Positions 12,393 to 22,175 of a stretch of 64,000 nt of DNA are shown here, piece after piece. The notes below the pieces were generated by a model, which was given only the letters and a program-made list of their open reading frames with translations, was not told the origin of the DNA and did no database searches. Origin of the DNA: Coenobita brevimanus (taxonomy: Eukaryota; Arthropoda; Malacostraca; Decapoda; Coenobitidae); contig CM064715.1 in assembly GCA_032717465.1 (NCBI GenBank), forward strand, positions 36,887,546-36,951,545, in the 5' to 3' direction. How positions within the stretch are numbered: position 1 is the first letter of the stretch; every line of letters begins with the position of its first letter. The translations under genes were made by a program, and so were the position numbers.

Positions 12393-12410
12393 CCGAAAGA
12401 CAACTTATAT

Positions 12411-12983
12411 GCTAGGGAAGAATTTTTTTTTTTCATTCTCGATGTATTTTTTTTACAAAATCTTATTTTTTTCTTACAAGGAGAGTATGTTTTCATTCCT
12501 ACTTTTTTCTTTGGTTAATTTATTTGTCTGGATTACTCAGAAAAAGCAAGAGAGAGAGAGATTTGGTAAACCAAGCCTGGTGAATAGATAGCTTATGAGC
12601 TAGGGAAGATATTTTTATTTTTGTTTTCGATCCAGTTTTTTTTTTTCAAAATCCGAATTTTTTTTCCTGACAAGGAGAATATGTTTTCATCTCTATTTGT
12701 TATTAGTTTTTTTGTCTAGGTTACTCAGAAAAGGTAATAAAGAGAGAGATATGGTGAACCAAATCTAGTGAGTAGATAGCTTATATGCTAGGGATTTTTT
12801 TTTTTTCACATTCTAGATCCAAGAATTTTTTTTTTTTTTTTTTACTAAATTGAATATTTTCTTCCAATAAGAAGAGTATGTTTTCAACTCATTTTTTTTT
12901 TTTTTTTTTTTTTTTGTAAATCTATTTGTCTGGATTACTCAGAAAAGGTAAGAGAGAGATTTGGTGACCCAAATCTGGTGATC
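12411..12983. repeat. T-rich satellite, block 3
   Basis: Three monomers of the satellite, with cores near 12556, 12745 and 12956, continuing the array after the LINE. Confidence 0.85.
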
Positions 12984-13322
12984 TTTTTTTTTTTTTTTAA
13001 GTGTCCGACTCGGGGTATAGACTTCACAGCCTGCTCTCAACCAGCAGCCCTCCTACATACCATACACTTCTCTCCATGTCACCACTTCGGCGCTAACACC
13101 CACCGTCCATATTGAATACATGCTACGGCTGTCTCATATAGGACTGGTGTATTGGTATTAGCGGGGGTATTTTTACATGTCGGCGGGTCTTATGGTAGAG
13201 CGGTGAAGCCTGATTTAATGAAATTCAAATCCTTAAACAGCTCCATGCCCCAGCTGGGATTTGAATCTGGGTTCGATAGGACTGCAGTCCAGCTCTCTAC
13301 CGATTGAGCCACCGCCTCCCCC
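12984..13322 (-). mobile_element. tRNA-derived SINE with poly(A) tail
   Basis: On the minus strand it starts with a tRNA-like head: A box TGGCTCAATCGGTAGAG (13295-13311) and B box GATTCAAATCC (13257-13267), spaced as in a pol III promoter. A non-tRNA body of about 230 bp and a poly(A) (T run 12984-12999) follow. It interrupts the satellite, which resumes at 13323. It probably depends on a LINE in trans; I cannot say which. Confidence 0.75.
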
Positions 13323-13470
13323 ATAGCTTATGTGATAGGGATTATTATTATTTTTTTTTCATTCTCGAACCTTTTTTTTTTTTAAACAAAATCTGAATAA
13401 TTTTTTTCTAACATGGAGAGTATGTTCTTCGTCCCTCTCAGTTTATTAGTTTATTTCTCTGGATTATACA
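13323..13470. repeat. T-rich satellite, end of block 3
   Basis: A last partial monomer (GCTTATGTGATAGGG, T run, ATTCTCGAACC, T run, GGAGAGTATGTTC) closes the array. Confidence 0.75.
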
Positions 13471-13710
13471 AGACAGAGATCTCAACAAAAAGTTAAAAAT
13501 TTTCCATTTTGAGTGCCTAATAAATCATAGATACGCTAAACCAATAAATGAATAGTGTGACTATTAACTCACTGAAAATAAAAGGAGAGAGGAAGGGGAA
13601 AGAGTGACCTTCACGTGTTTCGCAGGTGTGTCAAGGAGGTGGAGGGGTGGGGGATAATGATGGAGGAGATTGTTCTTCACAAGAAAATAGGGGAGGGATA
13701 GATACTGTAA
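13471..13710. other. Non-coding flank, nothing recognised
   Basis: AT-rich, then purine-rich DNA (about 13570-13700) leading to the LTR of the gypsy element. I see no gene or repeat. Confidence 0.5.
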
Positions 13711-14405
13711 TGTTACATCCCTGTCCCACACTGCCACGAGCTCCAAAAGCAGTAGTACAGTATAGGAAGGATGTTGCCCAGTGAGTTTTTCTTCCTCTGG
13801 TCAGCCTTTTGGTGTGCATCAAGACCAGCTGAGGCGTTATAAATAAATACTGGTTTCTAAAGTTCACTGTCTTTAGTTTCCAAATAATTACACTTAATGC
13901 TTGCAAACTACACTTCACTGTTTTTATAAGAGCTGGAGATATATAATCTTCACTAACTGCACTGACACTGAACTACACTCAAATTGAAATGAACTGACTG
14001 AAACTGCTCTAGTCTCTTCCCCATCCTTATATAAGCTTCTATATTCTAGATTGATCTACTACTTATCCAAAGTTCTCGTGTATTCTCGAGGGAGCTACAG
14101 CTACAAAAGTTACCAACTAGTCGGCATCCAAAGTATCCTAGAGTTTTCTTACACTGCATAACATTCTATATAAGTTATTTGGCATACACACTGAAATAAA
14201 AGTTCATAATTTAACAAACAATCACAGAAACAAAACATTATAAAGAAAATGAGCACAAAAATCAATGTAGAACTTACAAAATGCCTCCACTCACAAAGAA
14301 CAGGCCAACTGGCAACTCTGATACATAATGGGGGGAAAAAAAAAAATACGAGAAGCACTGAGAACCTCCCGGTAATTCCTAACTAGCAAATCCCGCTTCT
14401 CAACA
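13711..14405 (-). repeat. 3' LTR of gypsy 1
   Basis: About 695 bp, starting TGTTGAGAAG and ending GGATGTAACA on its own strand (TG...CA). It matches 20721-20873 and 24622-25150 on the other side. A purine-rich stretch (AGGGAGTGGATAA on the minus strand, next to 14405) could be the polypurine tract. Confidence 0.85.
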
Positions 14406-14858
14406 TTATCCACTCCCTAGTCCTTTGTCGTCCCAACAAAATTACACAATGTATACAAACATAATCCTTAAGCCAAACTAAACATTTAATTATACACAAA
14501 ATAATCCTTCAGCTTATCAGGTCTCTTCCTATGTCACTTCCAACGACGTCCCTGCTCCTCCACACAGTCCACTCCTCCTGGAAGATTTTGGCCCTCTTCC
14601 TGATTCACTTCTTCCCTCAGGAAAGTGTCGCCATCCTCTTTTACTTCAGCTCGTTGGTCCTCCTCAACATCCTCAGCCGTGGGAGTGCGCGATTCCCTGA
14701 AGACATCCCAGATTTATTGTCTTGGCCTATGGTACTGCCAGACAATTTACGTGTTTCACCCTCTGGCGAGATTTCTTGCCTCCCCGAATCCGGTACATTA
14801 CATCTGATGGGCAGTCCAGTACATTGTAAGGCCTGTCCTACAGGCTGTGCAGCTTTGG

Positions 14859-15867
14859 TTACTGTCCCTTCTTCCACTGAAGATTGTATAACCATACTTT
14901 GTTGCCATCTTTGAAGGTTACCTCACTTGCCTTGGCATCATACTTGTACTTCATCACTTCTCCAGAAAACTTAAGGGCTCCTCGCACTTGATGATGTACC
15001 TCAGCCAACCTTTCTTGAAGATGCTTCGCTTTGCTGGAGGTGTCTGTAGTCAGCTCCCTACCAGGTGGTCTTCCCACTAACAAGTCAATGGGTAAATGTA
15101 ACTCGTGGCCCAGTATCAGTTTCGTGGGGATGTAGCCAGTAGAATCATGTGATACAGACTGATATGCCATCAGCAATGCAGGTAATTTCTTGTCCCATTC
15201 CGTTTGTCCCCATATGCAGTACTTGGTCAGTTATTGTCCCAGGGTCCAGTTGAAATTCTCCACCATCTCATGTGACTGTGGCCTTAGTGGGGTCGTCCTG
15301 GTCTTCTTGATCCCCAATAACTTGCAGCACTCATGGAACACAGCAGACTCAAAGTTTCTACCCAGTTCTGAATGTAGCTCTTGTGGCATCCTAAAACAAC
15401 AGAAAAACTGGTCAACCAACACTTGAGCAACTGTTGCAGCCTCTTGATCAGGGATAGCATATGCTTCTGGCCATTTTGTGAAGCAGTCCATGGCGACAGA
15501 TATACAGTACACCAGATTCTTCTTTCAGTGACTGTCAGAGGTCAAGCAATATCCACTGTGACTCTTTCCATCGGTGCACCCACTTGGTACAGCTGGAGAG
15601 GGACGCAACCATGTTTCTTAGGTCCTTTTTTGATGCAGCATACATCACAGGCCCAACACCACTCTTCAACATCCTGACGCATGTCAGTCCAGTAGAACCT
15701 GTCGTAGCCGACTTAGATTTTTTTTTCATTCCCAGGTGCCCACTAGTGACCTGGTTATGAGATTCATCCAAGATCTCAGACCTCATTTTCTTCGGAACCA
15801 GCAGTTGCCAATACTTGCTGAGGCCATCAGGTGTCTCCCAGCGACGCTCTGGAAGTCCATTGTTCAA
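14859..15867 (-). pseudogene. Gypsy 1 integrase, broken
   Basis: Inserts the DNA copy into the genome. Zinc-binding region: SHNQVTSGHLGMKK (near 15760), with the following CxxC degraded. Core: VAMDCFTKWPEAYAIP (first Asp), HSELGRNFES where SD(Q/N)G is usual, so the second Asp is lost, and ENFNWTL (Glu region). A C-terminal part with GYIPTKLILGHELHLP and a GPY/F-like tail ends near 14859. Several frame changes (about 15520, 15200) and the missing Asp make it inactive. Confidence 0.8.
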
Positions 15868-16051
15868 ATGAAGAAGGTCCTACTGACTCCAGTAGCTCTT
15901 AGTCACAGGGTTGAACTTGGAAACCTCTTCTCAAGATGGTTTCACTGCACTTTGCTGCAGGAATTCTAGTACTGGTTGTAAATCTGCATCCTCCACCTGT
16001 GTTCTCTTCAGGTCTTCTTCAGCTGGCACTGGCCCTCTCACCGCAGTACAG

Positions 16052-17505
16052 CTACTTTTCTTGCTTCAGCAGTCTTGGGTCACAAGGCTGACGACTCAGG
16101 CTGCCAGCACTGCTATGTACCTGCCCAGGACGGTGCTGCACCTCATGGTTGTTCTGGTCCAGCTTCCAGAGCCAGCATGCCTGTTGTCCTTCCGGATTCT
16201 TTAACGTCTTCAGCCACTTGAGTGCTGCATGGTCTGTCCTGATGACAAAGTAGGACCAATACAAGTAGGAATGAAAGAAATCAAGGTTCTTAATCACTGC
16301 TAAGAACTCCTTATGGGTCACAGAAGTTCCGCTCCAGTGGGCTGAGCATCTTGCTGTAATGCACCACCACATGCTCTTCGTCATCCTTCTTCTGCGACAG
16401 GACTCAACCAATACTATTGTCACTAGAATCACAGTCCAGGATGAATGGCTGACTCTGATCTGGGTATGGCAATACTGGAGAGCTTGCCAGTGAATGCTTG
16501 AGGTCATCAAAGGCCTTCTGAGTCACTGCTGTCCACACAAACTTCTGCCTCTTCCCCAACAACTTGTGCAGAGATGCAGTTATTGTTGCAAACTCCATGA
16601 TAAAACGCCGGTAGTAGGTACACAAACTCAGGAGCTCCTGAGTTCCTTCACACAAGTTGGAACCAGCCAGTTTTTTACAGCTGCCACCTTTTCTGGATCA
16701 GTACAGATGCCGCCCTCGCCTACAATGTGTCCCAGGTACTTCGCTTCCTAATGAAACAAGTAGCACTTTTTGTGGTTCAGCTTGATGTGTGTTGCTCAGA
16801 CTCTGTTAAACACCTCTGACAGCCTCTCCAGTTCCTGGGTGAAAGTCCGTCCAAACACAGTTACATCATTCAGACAGATGAGAGCTGTCGGCCAGTGCAG
16901 GCCTTCCAGTACATGATAAATGAGATGCTCAAAAGTAGCTGGGGCACTGCATAGGCCAAATGGCATCAATTTAAACTGCCATAAGCCCTGCCCATACGAA
17001 GTCTGTTTTCTCCTTATCCTTTGCAACCATGACCTGATGATATTCTGCTTTCATATCTAGAGTTGGAGAACCACTTGACACCAGACAGAGCATCCAGCAT
17101 GTCATCACTCCTTGGCAATGGGTATGCATCCCTCACTGTCACTTCATTCAGGATTTGATAATCCACACAGCACCTTACCGAGCCATCCTTCTTCCTTACC
17201 AGAACTACTGCTGATGCCCAAGAACTGCTGGACGTTTCTATCACTTCTTGACTTTGGAGATTCTCCATCACCATCTCCATTTCTTGCCGTTGGGCTGCTG
17301 CCAACCTTTTTGCTGGCTGTTTAATCAGGCGGTGGTCCATGGTGTCTATACAATGCTCCACCAGATCAATGGACCCCAGGTCTAGGTCTCTGATGGAAAA
17401 GATATCCGCAGAATTCCTCAGCAGCTGCCTCATCTTCAGCTTGTGAGTCATCCAGGCATTAGCAACTTGAAAATAGGTCTTGTAAGTGGTCTGGCAGATA
17501 CCCAT
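16052..17505 (-). pseudogene. Gypsy 1 reverse transcriptase and RNase H, broken
   Basis: Minus-strand RT/RH. RT blocks: SSSWASAVVLVRKKDGSVR, CVDYQILNEVTVRDAYPLPR (17505-17014 frame), LMPFGLCSAPATFEHL, then LNDVTVFG where the YxDD catalytic motif should stand (16796-17026 frame). The thumb and LCTYYRRFI (16404-16655) and RNase H with TDHAALKWLK and VHSSAGSLSR (16052-16510) follow. At least three frame changes occur, and the catalytic YxDD has become LNDV. The sequence is a degraded copy of a standard gypsy pol. Confidence 0.85.
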
Positions 17506-18174
17506 CTTCTTTGACTACAATCCTTTTACAGTCCTTCCTCTGATGCCACTCTAGGTCCACCTCCTGGCATAGCCCCACGACTTCTTCCTCGCTGATCTTC
17601 TGTGGCTCATGGGAGAAATTGGCCACCATAAACGGCACTTCACTTGCCCCTGTTTCCACCAAAGTTCTCCACACCATCACTCCTGCCTTCATCTTGCACC
17701 AAACATCAAGCTCTACCACCCCTAGATGGCTGTCAGAAAAGTCACTCACCTTGCATTGGAGCAATAGTTCTGTTAACCTGGAAGTATCACTGTAGTGTGG
17801 AGTGCCCTCACCTTACCACCAGAACTAGTATGTTTCAGTACCATGATAGGAAGTGGCTTTCCTCAGACCTTCAGCTTTGTGGAGCAGAAGTTCATTTCAC
17901 ATCCCATGGACATCAGATAGTCCAGATCAAGAAGGCAAGGATCCTCCATCTCGGCTACATAGACTGGAAGCATGCCCTCTTGCCCTGTCACTTCAATCCG
18001 GACATTCACGGGTCCTCTCAGTTCTGCACGGTGCCAAGTTACGCCACACAATTGCTCTGATGGCTCAGGCAGATACTGATGATGTAACACATCAGGCCTC
18101 ACAAAAGTCTGCCCTGAGCCTGAATCAGTCAGCAGAGAACATTTCTTTCTGTCTATTCTTCCATCTACTTGCAC
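17459..18174 (-). pseudogene. Gypsy 1 protease region
   Basis: A retropepsin-like stretch, with SLLTDSGSGQTFVRPDVL carrying the DSG catalytic triad near 18120 and LDLDYLMSMGCEMNF (flap and C-terminal core) near 17900. It is followed, after a frame change near 17800, by a linker rich in acidic residues (17459-17764) that leads into the reverse transcriptase. The family assignment is gypsy (A2-type aspartic protease). Confidence 0.7.
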
Positions 18175-18246
18175 ACTGTCGATTGTAGTTCTCTTGTATT
18201 TTCTCGGTAGTGGGGCTACTTGGGAAAAGCTGGAAGGTGGTTCCCC

Positions 18247-19014
18247 TTAACCTGCCCCATCCCGACCACTTTTCCACCACTGACTCCCCCCAATCCAGAC
18301 CATTTTAGGAAAAAATTTTTTTTGGCTCAAACCTTCGCTTTTGGTGAGAAACATCGAAAATTCATAGAGAAATCGCTCACCTGAGGTTTAAAATACTCCA
18401 TACAGGTAGGAGTACCTCCTTACCTTACTGGGTTTTCTATCAGGCTGGCACCAAAGAAAACGAGTTCTATGGGAGGTTAACTATTTCACACCACTCATGA
18501 ATGGTATTTATTTATTTACTTGGTACGAATTTATATATAGTACGAGAGTATATTGGTTTTCAAGCAGTAATATAGGCATTATAAGCATTGTTTCACTCAC
18601 TAATACCTGACCTTTTTTTGCCACATTACCTGATCATCATTTCTAACTGTTTCTTCCTCTAATGCTATTTAAAGTTTGTCCTCCACATTGTCATTGATTG
18701 GGGAATCACTCTAGCCCTGAATTTCATACTGTGGCATGACATGGCTATACTGGCCAGGTCACTGCTAACAGGTGAATTGCTGAGACAATGACATGCAGGG
18801 AGGGGGAGGACGTCATGCTGGGTAAGGTATTGTCCCTGCCTGGCATCTTGTAGAGGAAGGTGTCACGTGTATACGTACCAAAAATCACTCACGAAAATTG
18901 AAAATTGTGCAAATTAGGGACCTTGCAATTTTTTTGCGTTTATGTATGTTGACGGGATTGGCAGTGACAAAACGTATGGACGTTAAAGAACGTCGACAGG
19001 ACGCCGCGGGTTAA
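18247..19014. mobile_element. TTAA MITE (piggyBac-type), copy 1
   Basis: 768 bp bounded by TTAA (18247-18250, 19011-19014). Ends TTAACCTGCCCCATCCCG and, inverted, TTAACCCGCGGCGTCCTG. The interior shares long stretches with copies at 32674-33440 and 44832-45608, for example GGTGAGAAACATCGAAAATT near 18338 and CTGGCACCAAAGAAAACGAG near 18443. No transposase. Inserted in gypsy 1 between gag and protease. Confidence 0.85.
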
Positions 19015-19115
19015 CACCAGTCTCTATTGGTTTTATGCTTTTTTTTTGGTCTTCTGCAACCTTCTTCTTATTCTCCTTTTTCTTCTTTGCACACTCAGAA
19101 TTGAAGTGTCCCACC

Positions 19116-20682
19116 TCACTGCTTGTCCAACATGCTTTTCTTACATTTGTAGATTTCCTTGCTCCTTCTTCCATTTGTAACACTCGTCCTTCTTGTGTCC
19201 CTGCTTCCTGCAGAACCAGAAACCCCCTCCAGTGTTCTCCTGTTCCCTCTTACACTTGTAGCAGTCCTCTTTCCTATGTCCTGGCTTCTCAGAGTACCAG
19301 CAACTTCCTTCAAATTTTTTCACTTCACATACCTGTCCCTTTCTTGCCTTGAATCCTGCACTATGGCATGCCTGAAAAGTGGACTTACTGGACCTGACAT
19401 AGGACTCTAATGCTGGAGCCCTGGCTTGCATTTTCAGCTCTGCTTCGCTTGCATTTTCAGCTCTGCGCTATCAAGAGCATCGATATACTGGTCCCTCAGA
19501 GGAATACCCAGAAGATTAGATACTGATCCAGGGTACACTTTGTATGCCATACTCCCCAGGTCATGAGCAAGCAACTGTAGGGATTTGCCTCGAGCCCGTA
19601 CGCGGGTCTGGAATCTTGCTCTGCAAACCTCAGTCTGGTACATGATCCCATATCAGCGCTCCAGCATTTCTACTAGGGACTGATAACTGTTCTTCTCCTT
19701 CACTGACATCTGGCTCAGAACTTCCATTGGGCACCAATGAGGCTAGTAACAAGCTGCACTGTCCTCTGCCTATCATCCCAACCTTTCTGATCAACAAGTA
19801 ACTCAAACTTCACTCTGTAAGCTTCTCAGGTGATTTTGCCATCAAATTCCTGAGGTTTCTTTTTAACTGAAGTCCCATTATAGTCATACACTTCACTGAT
19901 TTGGGGCCTAATTACTGGGGCTTCATATTTAAGTCCAGGACTTAAAACTTCTGCATTCTGATTATTCAACCCTGTAATGATACTTTTAGATGCATGAGAT
20001 TGGTTAAGATTCACCATACATTGTTCATTCTTTTCATATACTCCCTGTGCACTGTGCAATATTTCTCAACAGCCTCAATTTTCCCACTAATTATCTTCAC
20101 GTGGTCGACTACATGCTTCAACTAGTTATCTACATGCTGTCTGCACAATTCCCTCTCTAATTGTCATCAGCTTGTCGTCTACACGCTGTTTGCACTCTTG
20201 TCACATTATTGCTTACCTCATTCTTTGCTGTCGTTGCTCAGCGTATACAGGACTTCCTCCTTTAACTGTTGCTTTTCTTCCTTCTTTTCTCCCATGAAAA
20301 CAACTAGCAGTCCTTGCATCTTCAGTTGTAATTCCCTCTGTTGTTCCTGTAATGCCTCTTGAAACTGTTCATATCATTCTTTCTTTTCTTCATGTTGCGC
20401 CTCTAGCTGTTTGCTCTGTGCATGCAATTGTTCTTTGATTTCTTCATTCTGTGCCTGTAATTGTCCTTTGAGTTCTTTCTGCCCTTCATTCTGTGCCTGT
20501 AATTGTTCTCTGAGTTCTTTCGATCCTTCATTCTGTGCCTGTAATCCTTCAATCTGTGTCTGTAGTTGTACACTTTGTGCTTGTAATAGCTTCATGATTG
20601 CAGCCAGGGACACTTCCTCTTCCTGCCCAGCATGAGATCTTGTCTGCACATCCCCTTGCTCCATGTCGAAGATTAGACTCAC
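19116..20682 (-). pseudogene. Gypsy 1 gag, broken
   Basis: Structural protein of the retrotransposon particle. The N-terminal part (20374-20682) is a strongly repetitive Gln/Glu-rich coiled coil (EQLQAQNEGQKELKGQLQAQ type, about five repeats). The middle is fragmented (19434-20059). The C-terminal part has CCHC zinc-knuckle relics such as CWYSEKPGHRKEDC, FCRKQGHKKDEC and SEVGHFNSEC (19000-19330). Stops and frame changes separate the pieces. Confidence 0.75.
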
Positions 20683-21159
20683 TGCAGCACTTTCCTAATG
20701 ATCCGCACTCATGACACAATTGTTACATCCCCCCAACAGCAGTAGTAATGTATAGGAAGGATGTTGCCCAGCAAGTTGTTGTTCTTATGGTAAGCCTTTG
20801 GTATGCAACAGGACCAGCTGAAGCGCTGTAAACAAACACTGGCTTCTAAAGTTCACTGTCTTTATTTTCCAAACCTATCTGTCTATATACCTAGGCTGCT
20901 TCCCCCAAAAAAGGGAGGTAACCGAGACAGGATGACACTCCCAATTTACTCATCCACTCAAACATTTATTTGCATCTTAGCCCCAAAGGGGAGAAGGAAC
21001 AGATCTCACCGCACCACACCGCACGAGGGTCAATTGTACAGTTCAATCAGTGACATCCGCAGCATAGCTGGTTTACCCCTTCCACATCATAATGGACCCA
21101 TCCCCTTACCTGCACCTGACCTGATCAGCTGATCAGACAAAAGGCGGGAGAATATCCCC

Positions 21160-22175
21160 TCAGGGCTGCGTCATCATTTGTCCATTCACAATTTTTCTCC
21201 ATTCATTTCTGTCACTCACAGCCACTCTTCCTTGCTCAACAGACACCCCTCTCACATCTAACACTCTCTTCACACTGTCCATCCATCCTATTCGTGATCT
21301 TCCTCTCAGCCTTACATCTCTCACATCAGCTCTAGTTATCTTTTTCATCAGTCGCTCATTATCCATTCTCTCCATATGGCCAAACCATCACAACACCCTC
21401 TGCTCAACTTGATCAGCCAGCTCCCAAACAACTCCAGTTCTCCTTCGCACTTCATCATTTCTCTCTCGATCCATACACATCACTCCATACATACTCCTCA
21501 GACACCTCATCTCCATTACATTCAAACTTTTACTCTCTGGTTCACCCATATTCCATGCTTCAGCCCAATATAACGCAGTCGGTACCACAACACCCTCATA
21601 CAGCATTCTCTTTACATCCATTCTAACCAAACGACATCTAAACACTTTTTTCATTTCTCCTAGCACCTTTCCTACTTCATTCATTCTAAACTTCACTTCT
21701 GCATCTATTCTTCCATCCACAGCAACATGTGAGCCTCAATATTTAAAGCACTCTACCTCCTCAGGCAACTAACCATTCAAAACTATAGTCATCCTCCCAC
21801 CATCTACCAACCTCGTACACTTCATCATTTTACTCTTATTCTCATTTACTTTCAATTTCCTCCTTTCACACACCCTTCCAAACTCCTCTACCAACTGTCT
21901 CAATCTCTCCTCTGAATCAGCCACCAGTGCAGTATCATCTGCAAACAGCAGCTGCTTCAGATTCCACTCTTTGCCATCAACATTCACCGGACTCAGACCT
22001 CCGCCTAACACTCTTGCATTCACCTCCCTTACAACACAATCCATATAAATATCAAACAACCAAGGCAACATCACACATCCCTGCCACAGTCTCACTCTCA
22101 CAGGAAACCAATCACAGTATTTCCCACTCTTACACATGCTGTATTATTTACATAAAAAAATGGTTCACTCCTTTT
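21160..22175 (-). pseudogene. LINE reverse transcriptase, C-terminal part
   Basis: Non-LTR RT palm and thumb: QGCVMLPWLFDIYMDCVVREV, LLFADDTALVADSEERL (catalytic FADD), KLKVNENKSKMM, then a C-terminal region with VPTALYWAEAWN, MEMRCLRSMYG and RLRGRSRIGWMD. Stop codons and frame changes near 21740 and 21380 break it. It is similar in motif wording to the intact RT at 51266-52576, so both belong to one LINE group. Confidence 0.8.

Larger units (their letters stand above)
7260..12410 (-). mobile_element. RTE-like LINE, near full length, with TSD
   Basis: Non-LTR retrotransposon on the minus strand. A target-site duplication AACTTATAT flanks it (7260-7268 and 12402-12410), both copies being satellite sequence. 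On its own strand it starts at 12401, encodes an AP-endonuclease and then a reverse transcriptase in one reading direction, and ends in a (TGAT)n tail (plus-strand ATCA repeats at 7267-7286). Without the 1.97 kb TTAA insertion at 8701-10675 the element is about 3.2 kb, the usual size of RTE-clade LINEs. A second, truncated 3' end of the same family is at 26296-26343. Confidence 0.85.
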
